39,133 bases of DNA, taken from contig CAZWDO010000029.1 of NCBI GenBank assembly GCA_964632485.1, forward strand, positions 1-39,133, in the 5' to 3' direction. Positions 8,035 through 17,115 of the stretch are shown piece after piece. This DNA is from CAZWDO01 sp964632485 [NCBI: uncultured bacterium]. GTDB lineage: Bacteria > JAGOEH01. Made by a program: the position numbers and the translations under genes. The notes beneath the pieces were generated by a model. The model ran no database searches and was not told where the DNA came from. It saw only the letters and a program-made list of their open reading frames with translations. Each line of letters begins with the position of its first letter. Positions within the stretch are counted from its first letter, which is position 1.

Positions 8035-8133
8035 TTTTCTTTTTAGATTAGCTTATAAGAACAGACTGCAAGTAAACTGACAGTTGATCGGAGTCTGTGG
8101 TTTTCTCAAGCGTCAATAAAAAAAGGAGTGAAT

Positions 8134-9207
8134 ATGAAAGTTCAATCAAAAATTTTGGGGATTGTATCGTTGGTATTGCTTTTGTTTTTGATTGTTATTT
8201 ATTTTGTTTCAGCGAACTTGCTGATTAATAATTCACTGGAATTGGAAAAGCGTTTGCTTGAATTGAATTGTCGGCGGGTTTTGCAGAACTATCATGAAGA
8301 AGGTAAGTCCTTAGCAATCATCACTCAGGATTGGGCCGCCTGGGATGATACTTATCAATTTGTTCAGGATCTGAATTCGGCTTACAGTAAAAGCAATTTG
8401 ACCGACAATTTGCTGGCTGATTTGGAAATCCATCTTTTTGCCATTGTCGATACAAATTTTAAAACGATTTATGCCAGAAAAACGGCCGATATTGAAATGC
8501 CCACACGGGAATTTGATTTGGAGGCTGATTCTTTTTTCAGTTGCCATTTAGAGCGCTTGAAGCAACGTGGATTGAATCCGGATACTAATTATTGTCTGCT
8601 GCCCAGCCAACCCGATCCTTTACTGGTGGTTGTTGAGCCGATTATTACCAGCGATAATTCGGGAACTCCCCGAGGATTTCTGTTAATGGGTCATTTTTTA
8701 GATCACCGGAGGATTTCATTCTGGTCACATAAGCTTCAATTAACAATTAAACTGCAAACATCGTCTCAAGATGCTTGCGAATCCATAAAGCAATGCCAGG
8801 ATACACTTTTTATGCATGAAGATGGCTTTGGAGCTTGTATATTAAGCCGGGACTCAGTGATGGGCTATGCCGTCCTGAGCGATTCGGATAAAAATTTTCG
8901 CTGTTTTGCCCGTTTTTTTGATTCACGGACTGTGTATCTGCAAGCCTGTTACAATGTCCGCTATCTGATGGTCATACTGTTAATTTGCGGTATTTTCTTT
9001 TTATTGATTCAATGGGTGCTTCTTCAACGTTTTGTTTTAACAAAAATTATCAAAATTCAGGAAGAACTGGATTATCGGGAATTTATCAAAAAAAATCCCG
9101 CAATCGCTCTGCAAAAAGGTAAAGTGGAATTTACCCGTTTTATTGAAACCATGAATCGGCATCTGGATAATTCGGATTCGGAACCGGATAAAAAACAGTG
9201 TGAATAA
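8134..9207 (+). CDS. CHASE4-domain membrane protein without output domain
   Basis: A ~357-residue bitopic membrane protein. Helix 1 covers residues ~5-27; the extracytoplasmic part carries the CHASE4 hallmark DWAAWDDTYQF (~residues 66-76) and runs to ~270. Helix 2 follows (~275-297; YLMVILLICGIFFLLIQWVL). The ~55-residue cytoplasmic tail (REFIKKNP, then KVEFTRFIETMNRHLDN) looks like a divergent HAMP end, but no kinase, cyclase or GGDEF follows. CHASE4 normally senses small molecules for such outputs. I choose ATG 8134 because AGGAG (8124-8128) is well spaced for it and would overlap the GTG at 8128. Its stop overlaps the start of the next ABC gene by 8 bases, pointing to a role together with that exporter. 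Confidence 0.8.
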   Translation: MKVQSKILGIVSLVLLLFLIVIYFVSANLLINNSLELEKRLLELNCRRVLQNYHEEGKSLAIITQDWAAWDDTYQFVQDLNSAYSKSNLTDNLLADLEIHLFAIVDTNFKTIYARKTADIEMPTREFDLEADSFFSCHLERLKQRGLNPDTNYCLLPSQPDPLLVVVEPIITSDNSGTPRGFLLMGHFLDHRRISFWSHKLQLTIKLQTSSQDACESIKQCQDTLFMHEDGFGACILSRDSVMGYAVLSDSDKNFRCFARFFDSRTVYLQACYNVRYLMVILLICGIFFLLIQWVLLQRFVLTKIIKIQEELDYREFIKKNPAIALQKGKVEFTRFIETMNRHLDNSDSEPDKKQCE

Positions 9208-11011
9208 ACCATCCCATATACCGCCGTCATCTGAGCTCTTAGAAGGTAAAATACGTATTTCTCTTTTCCGCTATATACTGAAAAACAAGTGGAGCTATTT
9301 GGCAGGTATTATCTTTCTAATTTCAGTGGATATGGTCCAAATTGTCGCGCCCTGGATTGTCGGCCAGATCATTGATACATTAAAGACAGATTTAACTCAA
9401 CCCCGAATCATTCACTTGATGATCGCTGAAATTATGGTATTGGCTTTTGGATTAACCTTGGGGCGATTCGGTTGGCGCTGGTTGATTATCGGCGCGGCGC
9501 GGCGATTTGAAAAAAATACGCTTAATCATCTTTTCGCCAGGATTATTGGCTTTGATCAGGATTTTTTCGATCATTGGCGTAGCGGCGATTTGATGAGCCG
9601 CTTCAGTTCCGATATGGAATCGGTTGTGCGCATGATCGGTTTCGGTTTGATTATGATTGTCGATATTATCATTATCAGCGGGTTTACAATAACCGCGATG
9701 ATTTTTAAAATCGGCTGGGGCTTAACCTGGCGTACCCTGGCTCCTTTGCCGGTGATTGCGCTTTTCTCGCTTCTTTTTGGGCGGTTGATTATCAGCAAAT
9801 ATAAATGGTTGCAGGAACAAACCGCTGAACTTTCCAATGTAGTGGATGAATCGGTGAATGGGATTCAGGTGATTAAGGTCTTCGATCGGATTCAGCAGTT
9901 CTTGCGGCGTTTTGCCCAACAATCTCATATTGTTTACCAGGGAGAAATTCAATTGGTTAAACTTTGGGGACTTTTATTTCCCCTTATTCATTTACTGGGA
10001 GCTTTATCCGGAGTATTGATGTTTTATTTTGGAGGGAAAATGGTGATGCGTGAAATAATCACTTTTGGCGATTTTGTGATGGCTAATTCCTATATCCTGT
10101 TACTGATTTGGCCAATGATGGCTTTAGGCTGGCTGATTAATGTGGTTCAAAATGGCAGGGCTTCCTTAAAGCGCTTGAATGAAATCGCTGATTATACGCC
10201 TAAAGTGGTAGATCCGCATGTCGCTCAACCCCTCCGGTCTGATTCGGCGCTATCCATTCGTAATTTGTCGTTTAAATATCCCGAAACTGAGCGATTTGTT
10301 TTACAAGACATTTCGTTGACGATCCGTCCTGGAGAATTTATCGCTTTTGTGGGACGGGTGGGCGCGGGGAAATCCACGCTGGTAAAATTGTTAGCTAAAT
10401 TTTATCCTGTCGAGCGGGGTACGATTTTTTGGAATGCTGAAGATATCAACGAGATTCGTGGCGCTGATATTCGGGAGTATTTAGCGTATGTTCCGCAGGA
10501 TGTTTTTTTGTTTTCAAAAACAATCGGCGACAATGTGGCGATCAGTCAACCGGAGACGACCGATATGGAGCAGATGGATGTACTGGAATTAGCGCGGATC
10601 GCCGATGAAATCCGTATCTTGCCGGAGCAGTTGCGTACGACGGTAGGGGAACGCGGAATCGCTCTGTCCGGGGGACAGAAACAACGTCTGACTATCGCCC
10701 GCGCCTTGCTGAAAAAAGCCCGGTTCTATATTTTTGATGATTGCCTTTCGGCCGTTGATACGGAAACTGAATCCGCTATCATCCAGTCCTTACGGGATCA
10801 TTTACAGCAAACCACTATTATTATGATTTCACATCGCCTGAAAGCCTTGCGATATGCCGATCGCATCTTTGCCTTCGATGATGGTAAAATTGTGGAATCG
10901 GGAACACATGCCGAGTTGTTGGCCTTGGGGGGCATTTACCATGAGATGTATCGTAAACAGTTATTAGAAGAAAAATTGGAGGAAATGCCGTGTCCGCCGA
11001 ATTGCCCCTGA
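9200..11011 (+). CDS. ABC exporter half-transporter, degenerate-site subunit
   Basis: A 603-residue fused membrane/ATPase half of a heterodimeric exporter. Six helices occupy ~30-320; the nucleotide-binding domain (~350-585) has Walker A GRVGAGKST, Q-loop VPQDVFLF, signature LSGGQKQRL and Walker B IFDDCLSAVD, where the catalytic Glu is replaced by Asp. The H-loop His is present (ISHRLK). Such a subunit supplies the non-hydrolysing site in pairs like TM287/288, BmrCD or LmrCD. The start is GTG 9200, overlapping the CHASE4 gene by GTGAATAA. It overlaps the partner gene by 22 bases. The cargo is unknown; drugs, lipids or peptides are known for the family. Confidence 0.92.
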   Translation: MNKPSHIPPSSELLEGKIRISLFRYILKNKWSYLAGIIFLISVDMVQIVAPWIVGQIIDTLKTDLTQPRIIHLMIAEIMVLAFGLTLGRFGWRWLIIGAARRFEKNTLNHLFARIIGFDQDFFDHWRSGDLMSRFSSDMESVVRMIGFGLIMIVDIIIISGFTITAMIFKIGWGLTWRTLAPLPVIALFSLLFGRLIISKYKWLQEQTAELSNVVDESVNGIQVIKVFDRIQQFLRRFAQQSHIVYQGEIQLVKLWGLLFPLIHLLGALSGVLMFYFGGKMVMREIITFGDFVMANSYILLLIWPMMALGWLINVVQNGRASLKRLNEIADYTPKVVDPHVAQPLRSDSALSIRNLSFKYPETERFVLQDISLTIRPGEFIAFVGRVGAGKSTLVKLLAKFYPVERGTIFWNAEDINEIRGADIREYLAYVPQDVFLFSKTIGDNVAISQPETTDMEQMDVLELARIADEIRILPEQLRTTVGERGIALSGGQKQRLTIARALLKKARFYIFDDCLSAVDTETESAIIQSLRDHLQQTTIIMISHRLKALRYADRIFAFDDGKIVESGTHAELLALGGIYHEMYRKQLLEEKLEEMPCPPNCP

Positions 11012-12801
11012 CTCCCGATGAATTACGCAGCGAAACCCTGGGTGATCGCCATGTTTTTCGCTCATTGCTACCCTATATCCGGCTACATAAAAGCTGGTTG
11101 ATCAGCGCGATTATTGCTCTGCTGCTCTCAACCGCCGTCGATCTTTCCATTCCCTATTTTACGCGGTTCGGTATTGATCAAATCATCGATCGGGCGTATG
11201 CGACGTCGAATGAACTCGATCCCGCTTTTCGGCAATTGTTCCGGTTTTCGCTCTTTTTCATGGTATTGATCCTGGCGCAATTCTTTTTTGAATATGCGCA
11301 GGTTTTCTTTTCGAATCAATTGGGACAAAAAGTGATCTATGATCTTCGTCAAACGATTTTTCAATATATGATGCAGCTTCCCACCGATTATTTTTCACGT
11401 ACGGCTTCCGGTAAAATTACGACCCGGGTAGTGATGGACACGAAAAATCTTTCCAACTTTTTTTCAGAAGTGTTAACCAGCCTGACCAAGGATATTGCCA
11501 TTATCAGCGGAGTCATTATCCTGATGTATAAGCTTAACGTAAAGTTGTCGTTATATACTACTGCCATCTTCCCGGTAATTTTCCTGACGACCTGGGGCTT
11601 TAAACGATTGGACCGTCGGGCTTATGAGACCGTTCGCGCACGGGTTGCCGATTTAAATGCTTTTCTGGCCGAGAATATTGCCGGTAGTCAGGTCTCGCGT
11701 CTTTTCAATCTGGAAGCGGTTAAACAGGTTGAATTCGAGGGCCAATCTGAAAAACTTTATCAGGCAAAAATACACCAGATGATTGTTTTTTCGATTTTTA
11801 ATCCATTTATGAATTTTCTTTATTATACGACGCTTTCCATTATTTTATGGTTTGGATCAAAAGGAATTCGGGAAGGATTTCTCAGTTTCGGTACACTCTA
11901 TGCATTTAATGCTTATTTAAGTATGTTTTTCAATCCGCTTTTCGATATGACGGAAAAATATGATATCCTGCAAAATGCGTTTGCTTCTGCTCGCAAGTTG
12001 TTTGCGCTTCTGCATGAGAAACAGGAGGATGATGCGGGAGAGGATATTCATCGGATAACTGAAGGCCGGATTGAATTCCGCGAAGTGTGGTTTACCTATC
12101 CGCGTTCCACATTTCCGGTTTTGAGGGGTATTGATGCCGATATCCCGGCCTTGCGCCGTATTGCGATTGTGGGAGAAACAGGTTCGGGCAAAACAACCTG
12201 GATGAAACTTCTGAACCGGTTGTATGATGTCGATTCCGGGGAAATTCTGATTGATGGAATTCCTGTGAAGAATTATAGCTTATCGGCTTTACGGCGCGGA
12301 ATAGCCATGACTCCCCAGGAAGTCTTCTTGTTTTCCGGTACGGTAAACGACAATATTCGTCTGTATGATCCGGTTTTTTCGGAGGATGATATACAGGAAG
12401 CGGCGCGTCAGGTGTTTGCGCATGAATTAATTATGCGGCTTTCACAGGGATACTCTACGCAGATCGTTGAACGCGGGGCAACGTTGTCTTCCGGCGAGCG
12501 CCAATTGATTGCTTTAGCGCGAGCGGCGCTTTTCCAAGCCAAAATTATTGTCCTTGATGAAGCTACCGCCAATATCGACGTGAAAACAGAATCCCTCATC
12601 CGTCAGGCGCTGATCAATCTTTCTCAATATGCTACCATTATTTCGATTGCACATCGGTTGTCAACGGTGAGAGATGCCGATACTATTTTTGTGATGCACA
12701 AGGGGAAATTGGTGGAGAAAGGGAAACATGAGGAGTTGCTTAGCCGTAAAAGTTTTTATTATAGCCTTTACCAACTGCAATTTGAACCGGCCCTGAGTTG
12801 A
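10990..12801 (+). CDS. ABC exporter half-transporter, catalytic subunit
   Basis: The 603-residue partner of the preceding half-transporter. Six helices lie at ~35-330. The nucleotide-binding domain (~355-590) has Walker A GETGSGKTT, Q-loop TPQEVFLF, Walker B IIVLDEATANID with the catalytic Glu intact, H-loop IAHRLS, and a weakened signature LSSGERQL. The intact Glu here and weak signature, set against Asp and LSGGQ in the partner, are what an asymmetric heterodimer needs: one live site and one degenerate site. The start is GTG 10990 with GGAGGAAA a few bases upstream, inside the previous gene. Its 3' end meets the CHASE2/sigma-54 gene head on, 18 bases apart. Confidence 0.92.
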   Translation: MSAELPLTPDELRSETLGDRHVFRSLLPYIRLHKSWLISAIIALLLSTAVDLSIPYFTRFGIDQIIDRAYATSNELDPAFRQLFRFSLFFMVLILAQFFFEYAQVFFSNQLGQKVIYDLRQTIFQYMMQLPTDYFSRTASGKITTRVVMDTKNLSNFFSEVLTSLTKDIAIISGVIILMYKLNVKLSLYTTAIFPVIFLTTWGFKRLDRRAYETVRARVADLNAFLAENIAGSQVSRLFNLEAVKQVEFEGQSEKLYQAKIHQMIVFSIFNPFMNFLYYTTLSIILWFGSKGIREGFLSFGTLYAFNAYLSMFFNPLFDMTEKYDILQNAFASARKLFALLHEKQEDDAGEDIHRITEGRIEFREVWFTYPRSTFPVLRGIDADIPALRRIAIVGETGSGKTTWMKLLNRLYDVDSGEILIDGIPVKNYSLSALRRGIAMTPQEVFLFSGTVNDNIRLYDPVFSEDDIQEAARQVFAHELIMRLSQGYSTQIVERGATLSSGERQLIALARAALFQAKIIVLDEATANIDVKTESLIRQALINLSQYATIISIAHRLSTVRDADTIFVMHKGKLVEKGKHEELLSRKSFYYSLYQLQFEPALS

Positions 12802-12830
12802 ATTTTTTACTGAACTGGGTTAAAATTCAA
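12798..12830. terminator. AT-rich inverted repeat between convergent genes
   Basis: TTGAATTTT (12798-12806) and AAAATTCAA (12822-12830) form 9-base arms around a 15-base loop and span both stop codons. With T/A runs on either side it might act as a weak bidirectional terminator. The stem is poor in GC, so confidence is low. Confidence 0.25.
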
Positions 12831-15462
12831 TCTCTTCGATCCGGTCTTTATCTTCTTCGATATTGTATTTGGAAATTTTTTTGTGGAGATTGCGTCGGCC
12901 CAATTGAATGAGCTCGGCGGTTTTTGATTTATTCCAGTTGAATTGGTTGAGTTTGTGGATAATGAACCGTTTTTCGAATTCCTCCACCGCATCTTTCAGG
13001 GTTTGATAACTGAAGAGGGAATCATCGGCCAGTTCGAGTTCAAAATGTGGCGATTTCCCGGTAATTTCAGGTGGCAAATCATCATAGGCAATTTCTCCTT
13101 CACTACGTTTCAACGTCATCAACCGTTCCACCATATTTTCTAATTCACGGATATTCCCTGGCCAGTGATAAGCGATAAGGGCCTGCATGGCTTGCGCGTC
13201 GATTTTAATTTTGGCGCTGATTTTCATGCCGGTTTTAATTTTTTCTACAAAATGTTCAATCATCAACGGAATGTCCTCTTTCCGCTCTGCAAGGGACGGC
13301 AGAATGAGCGGGATAACATTTAGCCGGAAAAACAGATCCGCGCGGAACGTCTTTTTTTCAATTTCCTCTTTTAGATTTTTATGGGTAGCAGTAATGATTC
13401 TTACATCAATTTTTATATCTTCCTTCCCGCCAATGCGTGTAATCACTTTTTCCTGGATGGCGCGCAGAACTTTGGATTGGGTGTCAAGACTCATATCACC
13501 GATTTCATCCAGAAAAATTGTCCCTTTGGTCGCTTGTTCAAATTTTCCGATATGGCGATTGACCGCTCCTGTAAACGCTCCTTTTTCGAATCCAAACAGT
13601 TCCCCTTCGATTAAATCACGGGGGATAGCGGCGCAGTTAACCGCCACAAAGGCGCCATTCGCCCGCGGGGAGTTGATATGCACCGCCCGCGCCATTAATT
13701 CCTTACCGGAACCGGTCGGTCCGGTTATCATGACATTCGCCATGGTCGGAGCTGCCTTATCGATCATCTCCAGGACAAAAATCAATTTTTCACTGTTTCC
13801 TTTTATAAAACTATAGTCGCCTTTCAGTTCATCGCGCGTGGTAAGCGGCGGTTTCTTCTTCTCCTGGTAAGTATCTTCGGTTATTTCCAATTCCTTAAGC
13901 TGATATTCAAGTTGCTCCTTGTTGGTATTCAGTTCGACTTGCTGATGCAGCAGGCGTTCCCGATCGCTTTCCAATTTCCGGATCATTTCTTCATATCCAA
14001 CCTTGAGCAGGGAGGATTCATCCTTCTCTTTTTGGATTTCATCTTTTGCTTGCAGAAGCAATCCCTCCTTTTTCATCAACTGATCGTAGATTGAATGGAG
14101 TTGTCGTTCTTTTTCCCAGAGTTTACGGGTAACATTTGATTTATCTTTTTCCAGATAGAGTTTTTCAATCTCTTCGTAGCGGATCAAGAACATTGAGATG
14201 ACCAGGGTGGTTGTAATCAGGGTCATGGAAGGAAAAAACATAGCCAGAACCATCCCGAAGAGCAGGAAGCAACCGATAATAATCGCAATTATGAGAATAT
14301 AAGCGCCAATAATGAAAATCAGGGACCGGCGGAATGTAAAGCGGGGGAGGGAAAACCCTGCCATTAAAGCCAGGCCCAGCGCAATGAGAATATTGAGCCA
14401 AAGTGGAGCATCCCAGATAAATTTTCGCATGAGAATCGAATCGATTACGTTAGCGTGCACACCGATCAATGCATCTTTGTTTACGAATGGCGTCGAATGC
14501 ACATCCGTAGTGCCCAAAGCAGTGAAACCGATCAAAACGATTTTATCTTTGAAGGTGCGTAAGTCAATTTCAGGTAAAAATGCAGGATTGTTAGTTTCCC
14601 GGTATTTGTTATAGGCCTGCAAAACCTGGAGGAATGAATAATTGGGAAATTTATTCAGATCCGGGCCGTTGTAGTTGATATAAATTTCCCCCCGTTCATT
14701 GATGGGAATAAAGAAAGATTTTTCCCCGGGGATGTTGATGGTTATTTTATTGCCGTAATCGATGGAAACGTTTTCGGTCTGAATGCCAAGGTAATCGCAG
14801 GTAAGGGCGAATGACAAAGCAGAATAGACCCACCCGTTGTACTCGATCAGGAGTGGCACATGGCGGGTGATTCCGTCCTGATCGGCATTCACATTGACAT
14901 GACCTAAGCTTTTGCATGCATTACGCAGATTTTCAAATGGCAGCATAACGTTAACGGCTTGATATAGCCCGGTTCTTTGTCCGTAAAAAAGCAATTTGCT
15001 TTTATCCGCCGGGATGATCCCGTCTGAAGGCGCCAGTTTGCTTTTCAAATATTCCTCTCGTGAAAGATAGAAATAAATTGGAGCAATCACCGACCCCGCT
15101 TTTTGAGTTTCTTCCACCAGAAGGCGATCATCTTCATTAAAATTGCCCTGATCGAAATAAAGAACGTCGAATCCGATAGTCGCTGCGCCGAACTCTTTGA
15201 GACAGTGAAGCATTGCAGCGTAGAATCCTCGAGGTAATGGGAATCCGAATTCAGCTAATGTTTCATTGCAAATAAAAACGATCACAATTTTATCAGATAT
15301 ATCCCGCGTTCCGCGTAAGCGCATGCGATAATCAAAGGTTTTGTTCTCAAAATTTTGAAATATAGTGGATTGCATCAGAATATAGATGGTAATGGTTATC
15401 CCCAGACTGATTAATAGGGCATAACGGCGTTTTTTTTGGCGGTATATACTGAAATTATCCAT
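12820..15462 (-). CDS. Membrane-bound CHASE2 / sigma-54 activator fusion
   Basis: An 880-residue protein. One helix (~12-34) leads to an extracytoplasmic CHASE2 domain (~35-345; TFDYRMRLRG, then ATIGFDVLYFDQ, KDKIVLIGFTALGTTDVHSTPF). Three helices follow (~350-425), then a long coiled coil (~425-545) and a sigma-54 AAA+ domain (~550-790) with GPTGSGKE (~577), GELFGFEKGAFTGA, TIFLDEIGD and FRADLFFRLN. A Fis-type HTH ends it (FNWNKSKTAELIQLGRRNL). It would pass an outside signal straight to sigma-54 RNA polymerase without a phosphorelay. CHASE2 is better known on cyclases and kinases. Its ATG shares one base with the pyrG stop (TGATG), so it is translated with pyrG. Confidence 0.92.
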   Translation of the reverse strand: MDNFSIYRQKKRRYALLISLGITITIYILMQSTIFQNFENKTFDYRMRLRGTRDISDKIVIVFICNETLAEFGFPLPRGFYAAMLHCLKEFGAATIGFDVLYFDQGNFNEDDRLLVEETQKAGSVIAPIYFYLSREEYLKSKLAPSDGIIPADKSKLLFYGQRTGLYQAVNVMLPFENLRNACKSLGHVNVNADQDGITRHVPLLIEYNGWVYSALSFALTCDYLGIQTENVSIDYGNKITINIPGEKSFFIPINERGEIYINYNGPDLNKFPNYSFLQVLQAYNKYRETNNPAFLPEIDLRTFKDKIVLIGFTALGTTDVHSTPFVNKDALIGVHANVIDSILMRKFIWDAPLWLNILIALGLALMAGFSLPRFTFRRSLIFIIGAYILIIAIIIGCFLLFGMVLAMFFPSMTLITTTLVISMFLIRYEEIEKLYLEKDKSNVTRKLWEKERQLHSIYDQLMKKEGLLLQAKDEIQKEKDESSLLKVGYEEMIRKLESDRERLLHQQVELNTNKEQLEYQLKELEITEDTYQEKKKPPLTTRDELKGDYSFIKGNSEKLIFVLEMIDKAAPTMANVMITGPTGSGKELMARAVHINSPRANGAFVAVNCAAIPRDLIEGELFGFEKGAFTGAVNRHIGKFEQATKGTIFLDEIGDMSLDTQSKVLRAIQEKVITRIGGKEDIKIDVRIITATHKNLKEEIEKKTFRADLFFRLNVIPLILPSLAERKEDIPLMIEHFVEKIKTGMKISAKIKIDAQAMQALIAYHWPGNIRELENMVERLMTLKRSEGEIAYDDLPPEITGKSPHFELELADDSLFSYQTLKDAVEEFEKRFIIHKLNQFNWNKSKTAELIQLGRRNLHKKISKYNIEEDKDRIEEIEF

Positions 15463-17099
15463 CAGTTGGTTAATGTTTCCATTCGTTTTTTGGCATGCCC
15501 GATGAATTGATAGAATAACGGATGCGGGGAGAGAGGGCGGCTTTTCAGTTCGGGATGAAACTGCACGCCCACAAACCAGGGATGGCCGGGTAATTCAAAA
15601 ATCTCAACCAATCCCGTTAGCGGATTGATGCCCACAACTCGTAAACCGGCATCTTCGAGAATTTTCTGGTAATCCGGATTGAATTCATAGCGATGACGGT
15701 GCCGTTCCTGGATCAGTTCCTGGTTGTAGGCCTCCCGGCTGAATGACTTTTCTGCGAGCCGGCATTCATAGACACCCAGACGCATGGTTCCCCCTTTATC
15801 GGTAATTCCATATTGGGTGGGCATGAGGTGGATGACAGGAAAGGGTGTCTGGGCATTGAACTCTGTTGAATTTGCATTGTCCAGTTGGCAGACGTTGCGG
15901 GAATATTCAATGACGGCGCATTGCATACCTAAACAAATACCGAAAAAGGGAATTTGCTCTTGCCGGGAATATGTAATCGCGTGGAGTTTGCCCTCAATAC
16001 CCCGTTCGCCAAATCCGCCCGGAATCAGTATCCCGTGGATTGGGCCATAATCTTTCATGGTTTCCGGTTTATCCAGTTTCTCCGAATCCACGTAAATGCT
16101 GTTGATTTTTACATTATGCGCCGCTCCGGCATGTATAAAAGCTTCATTAATACTTTTGTAGGCATCAGACAGATGCACATATTTTCCGCATAAAGCGATA
16201 TTCACCGTGGGCTGGTGGGGTCCGTTCACATGTTTAATCCACTCGCTCAACTGGCTGAGTTCCGCATCAGGACAAGTGATTCCGAGAGCCTGGACCACTT
16301 TTCCTGAAAAATGGTCTTTTTCAAGGGCCAGTGGAACTTCATAAATTGATGGTACGTCCCGGCATTCAATAACCCGGTCGTATCCGACATTGCAAAACAT
16401 GCCGATTTTTTCTTTGATCGATTGGGAAAGCTTGCGCTCTGTCCGGCATACCAAAAAGTCGGGTTGGATACCAATTTCCCGCAACTTATTAACGCTATGC
16501 TGAGTCGGCTTAGTTTTGACTTCACCAGCCGTTTTTATATAAGGGACCAACGAAACATGGATAGAAATTAAATTTAGCGCTCCCATTTCGAGACGCAGTT
16601 GCCGTATGGCTTCGATAAAGGGGAGAGATTCAATGTCACCAATCGTACCGCCGATTTCAATAATGACAATATCGATTCGTGGTTTGGCATCTATTAAATT
16701 AACAATAGACTGGATAATTTCGTTGGTAATATGAGGGACTACCTGGATAGTCGCGCCTAAATAATCCCCTTTGCGTTCACGGATGATGACGTTGTTATAG
16801 ATTTGCCCGGTGGTAATGTTGTTCAGGCGACTCAGACTTTGATCCAGAAACCGTTCATAATGGCCCAGATCAAGATCGGTTTCCGCGCCGTCATCCGTAA
16901 CATAAACCTCGCCATGCTGAAATGGCGACATTGTTCCGGGATCTACATTGATATACGGGTCCATTTTAAGCATGGCCACGTTCAGACCCCGTGATTTGAG
17001 CAGAAAACCGAGAGAGGATGCGACGATGCCTTTTCCCAGAGAGGAAATGACGCCTCCGGTGATTACAATTAATTTGCATTTGATTCGGTGTTTTTGCAT
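15462..17099 (-). CDS. pyrG: CTP synthase
   Basis: A 545-residue enzyme, the normal family length, converting UTP, ATP and glutamine to CTP. The synthetase half (1-~270) starts with KLIVITGGVISSLGKGIVAS and has MDPYINVDPGTMSPFQHGEV, with DGAETDLDLGHYERF downstream. The class I glutamine amidotransferase half (~295-545) has the nucleophile in FFGICLGMQCAV and the His/Glu pair in VQFHPELKSRP. Start ATG 17099 follows GAGG by 10 bases; the gap to kdsB is 16 bases. CTP is the direct co-substrate of KdsB, the product of the preceding gene, which makes the pairing sensible. Confidence 0.98.
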   Translation of the reverse strand: MQKHRIKCKLIVITGGVISSLGKGIVASSLGFLLKSRGLNVAMLKMDPYINVDPGTMSPFQHGEVYVTDDGAETDLDLGHYERFLDQSLSRLNNITTGQIYNNVIIRERKGDYLGATIQVVPHITNEIIQSIVNLIDAKPRIDIVIIEIGGTIGDIESLPFIEAIRQLRLEMGALNLISIHVSLVPYIKTAGEVKTKPTQHSVNKLREIGIQPDFLVCRTERKLSQSIKEKIGMFCNVGYDRVIECRDVPSIYEVPLALEKDHFSGKVVQALGITCPDAELSQLSEWIKHVNGPHQPTVNIALCGKYVHLSDAYKSINEAFIHAGAAHNVKINSIYVDSEKLDKPETMKDYGPIHGILIPGGFGERGIEGKLHAITYSRQEQIPFFGICLGMQCAVIEYSRNVCQLDNANSTEFNAQTPFPVIHLMPTQYGITDKGGTMRLGVYECRLAEKSFSREAYNQELIQERHRHRYEFNPDYQKILEDAGLRVVGINPLTGLVEIFELPGHPWFVGVQFHPELKSRPLSPHPLFYQFIGHAKKRMETLTN

Positions 17100-17115
17100 A
17101 ATATGAAAACCTCAA

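Noticed and set aside
13187-13816. Open frame of 209 codons on the plus strand
   Set aside because: It is antisense to the conserved AAA+ domain of the CHASE2 activator and carries no domain.
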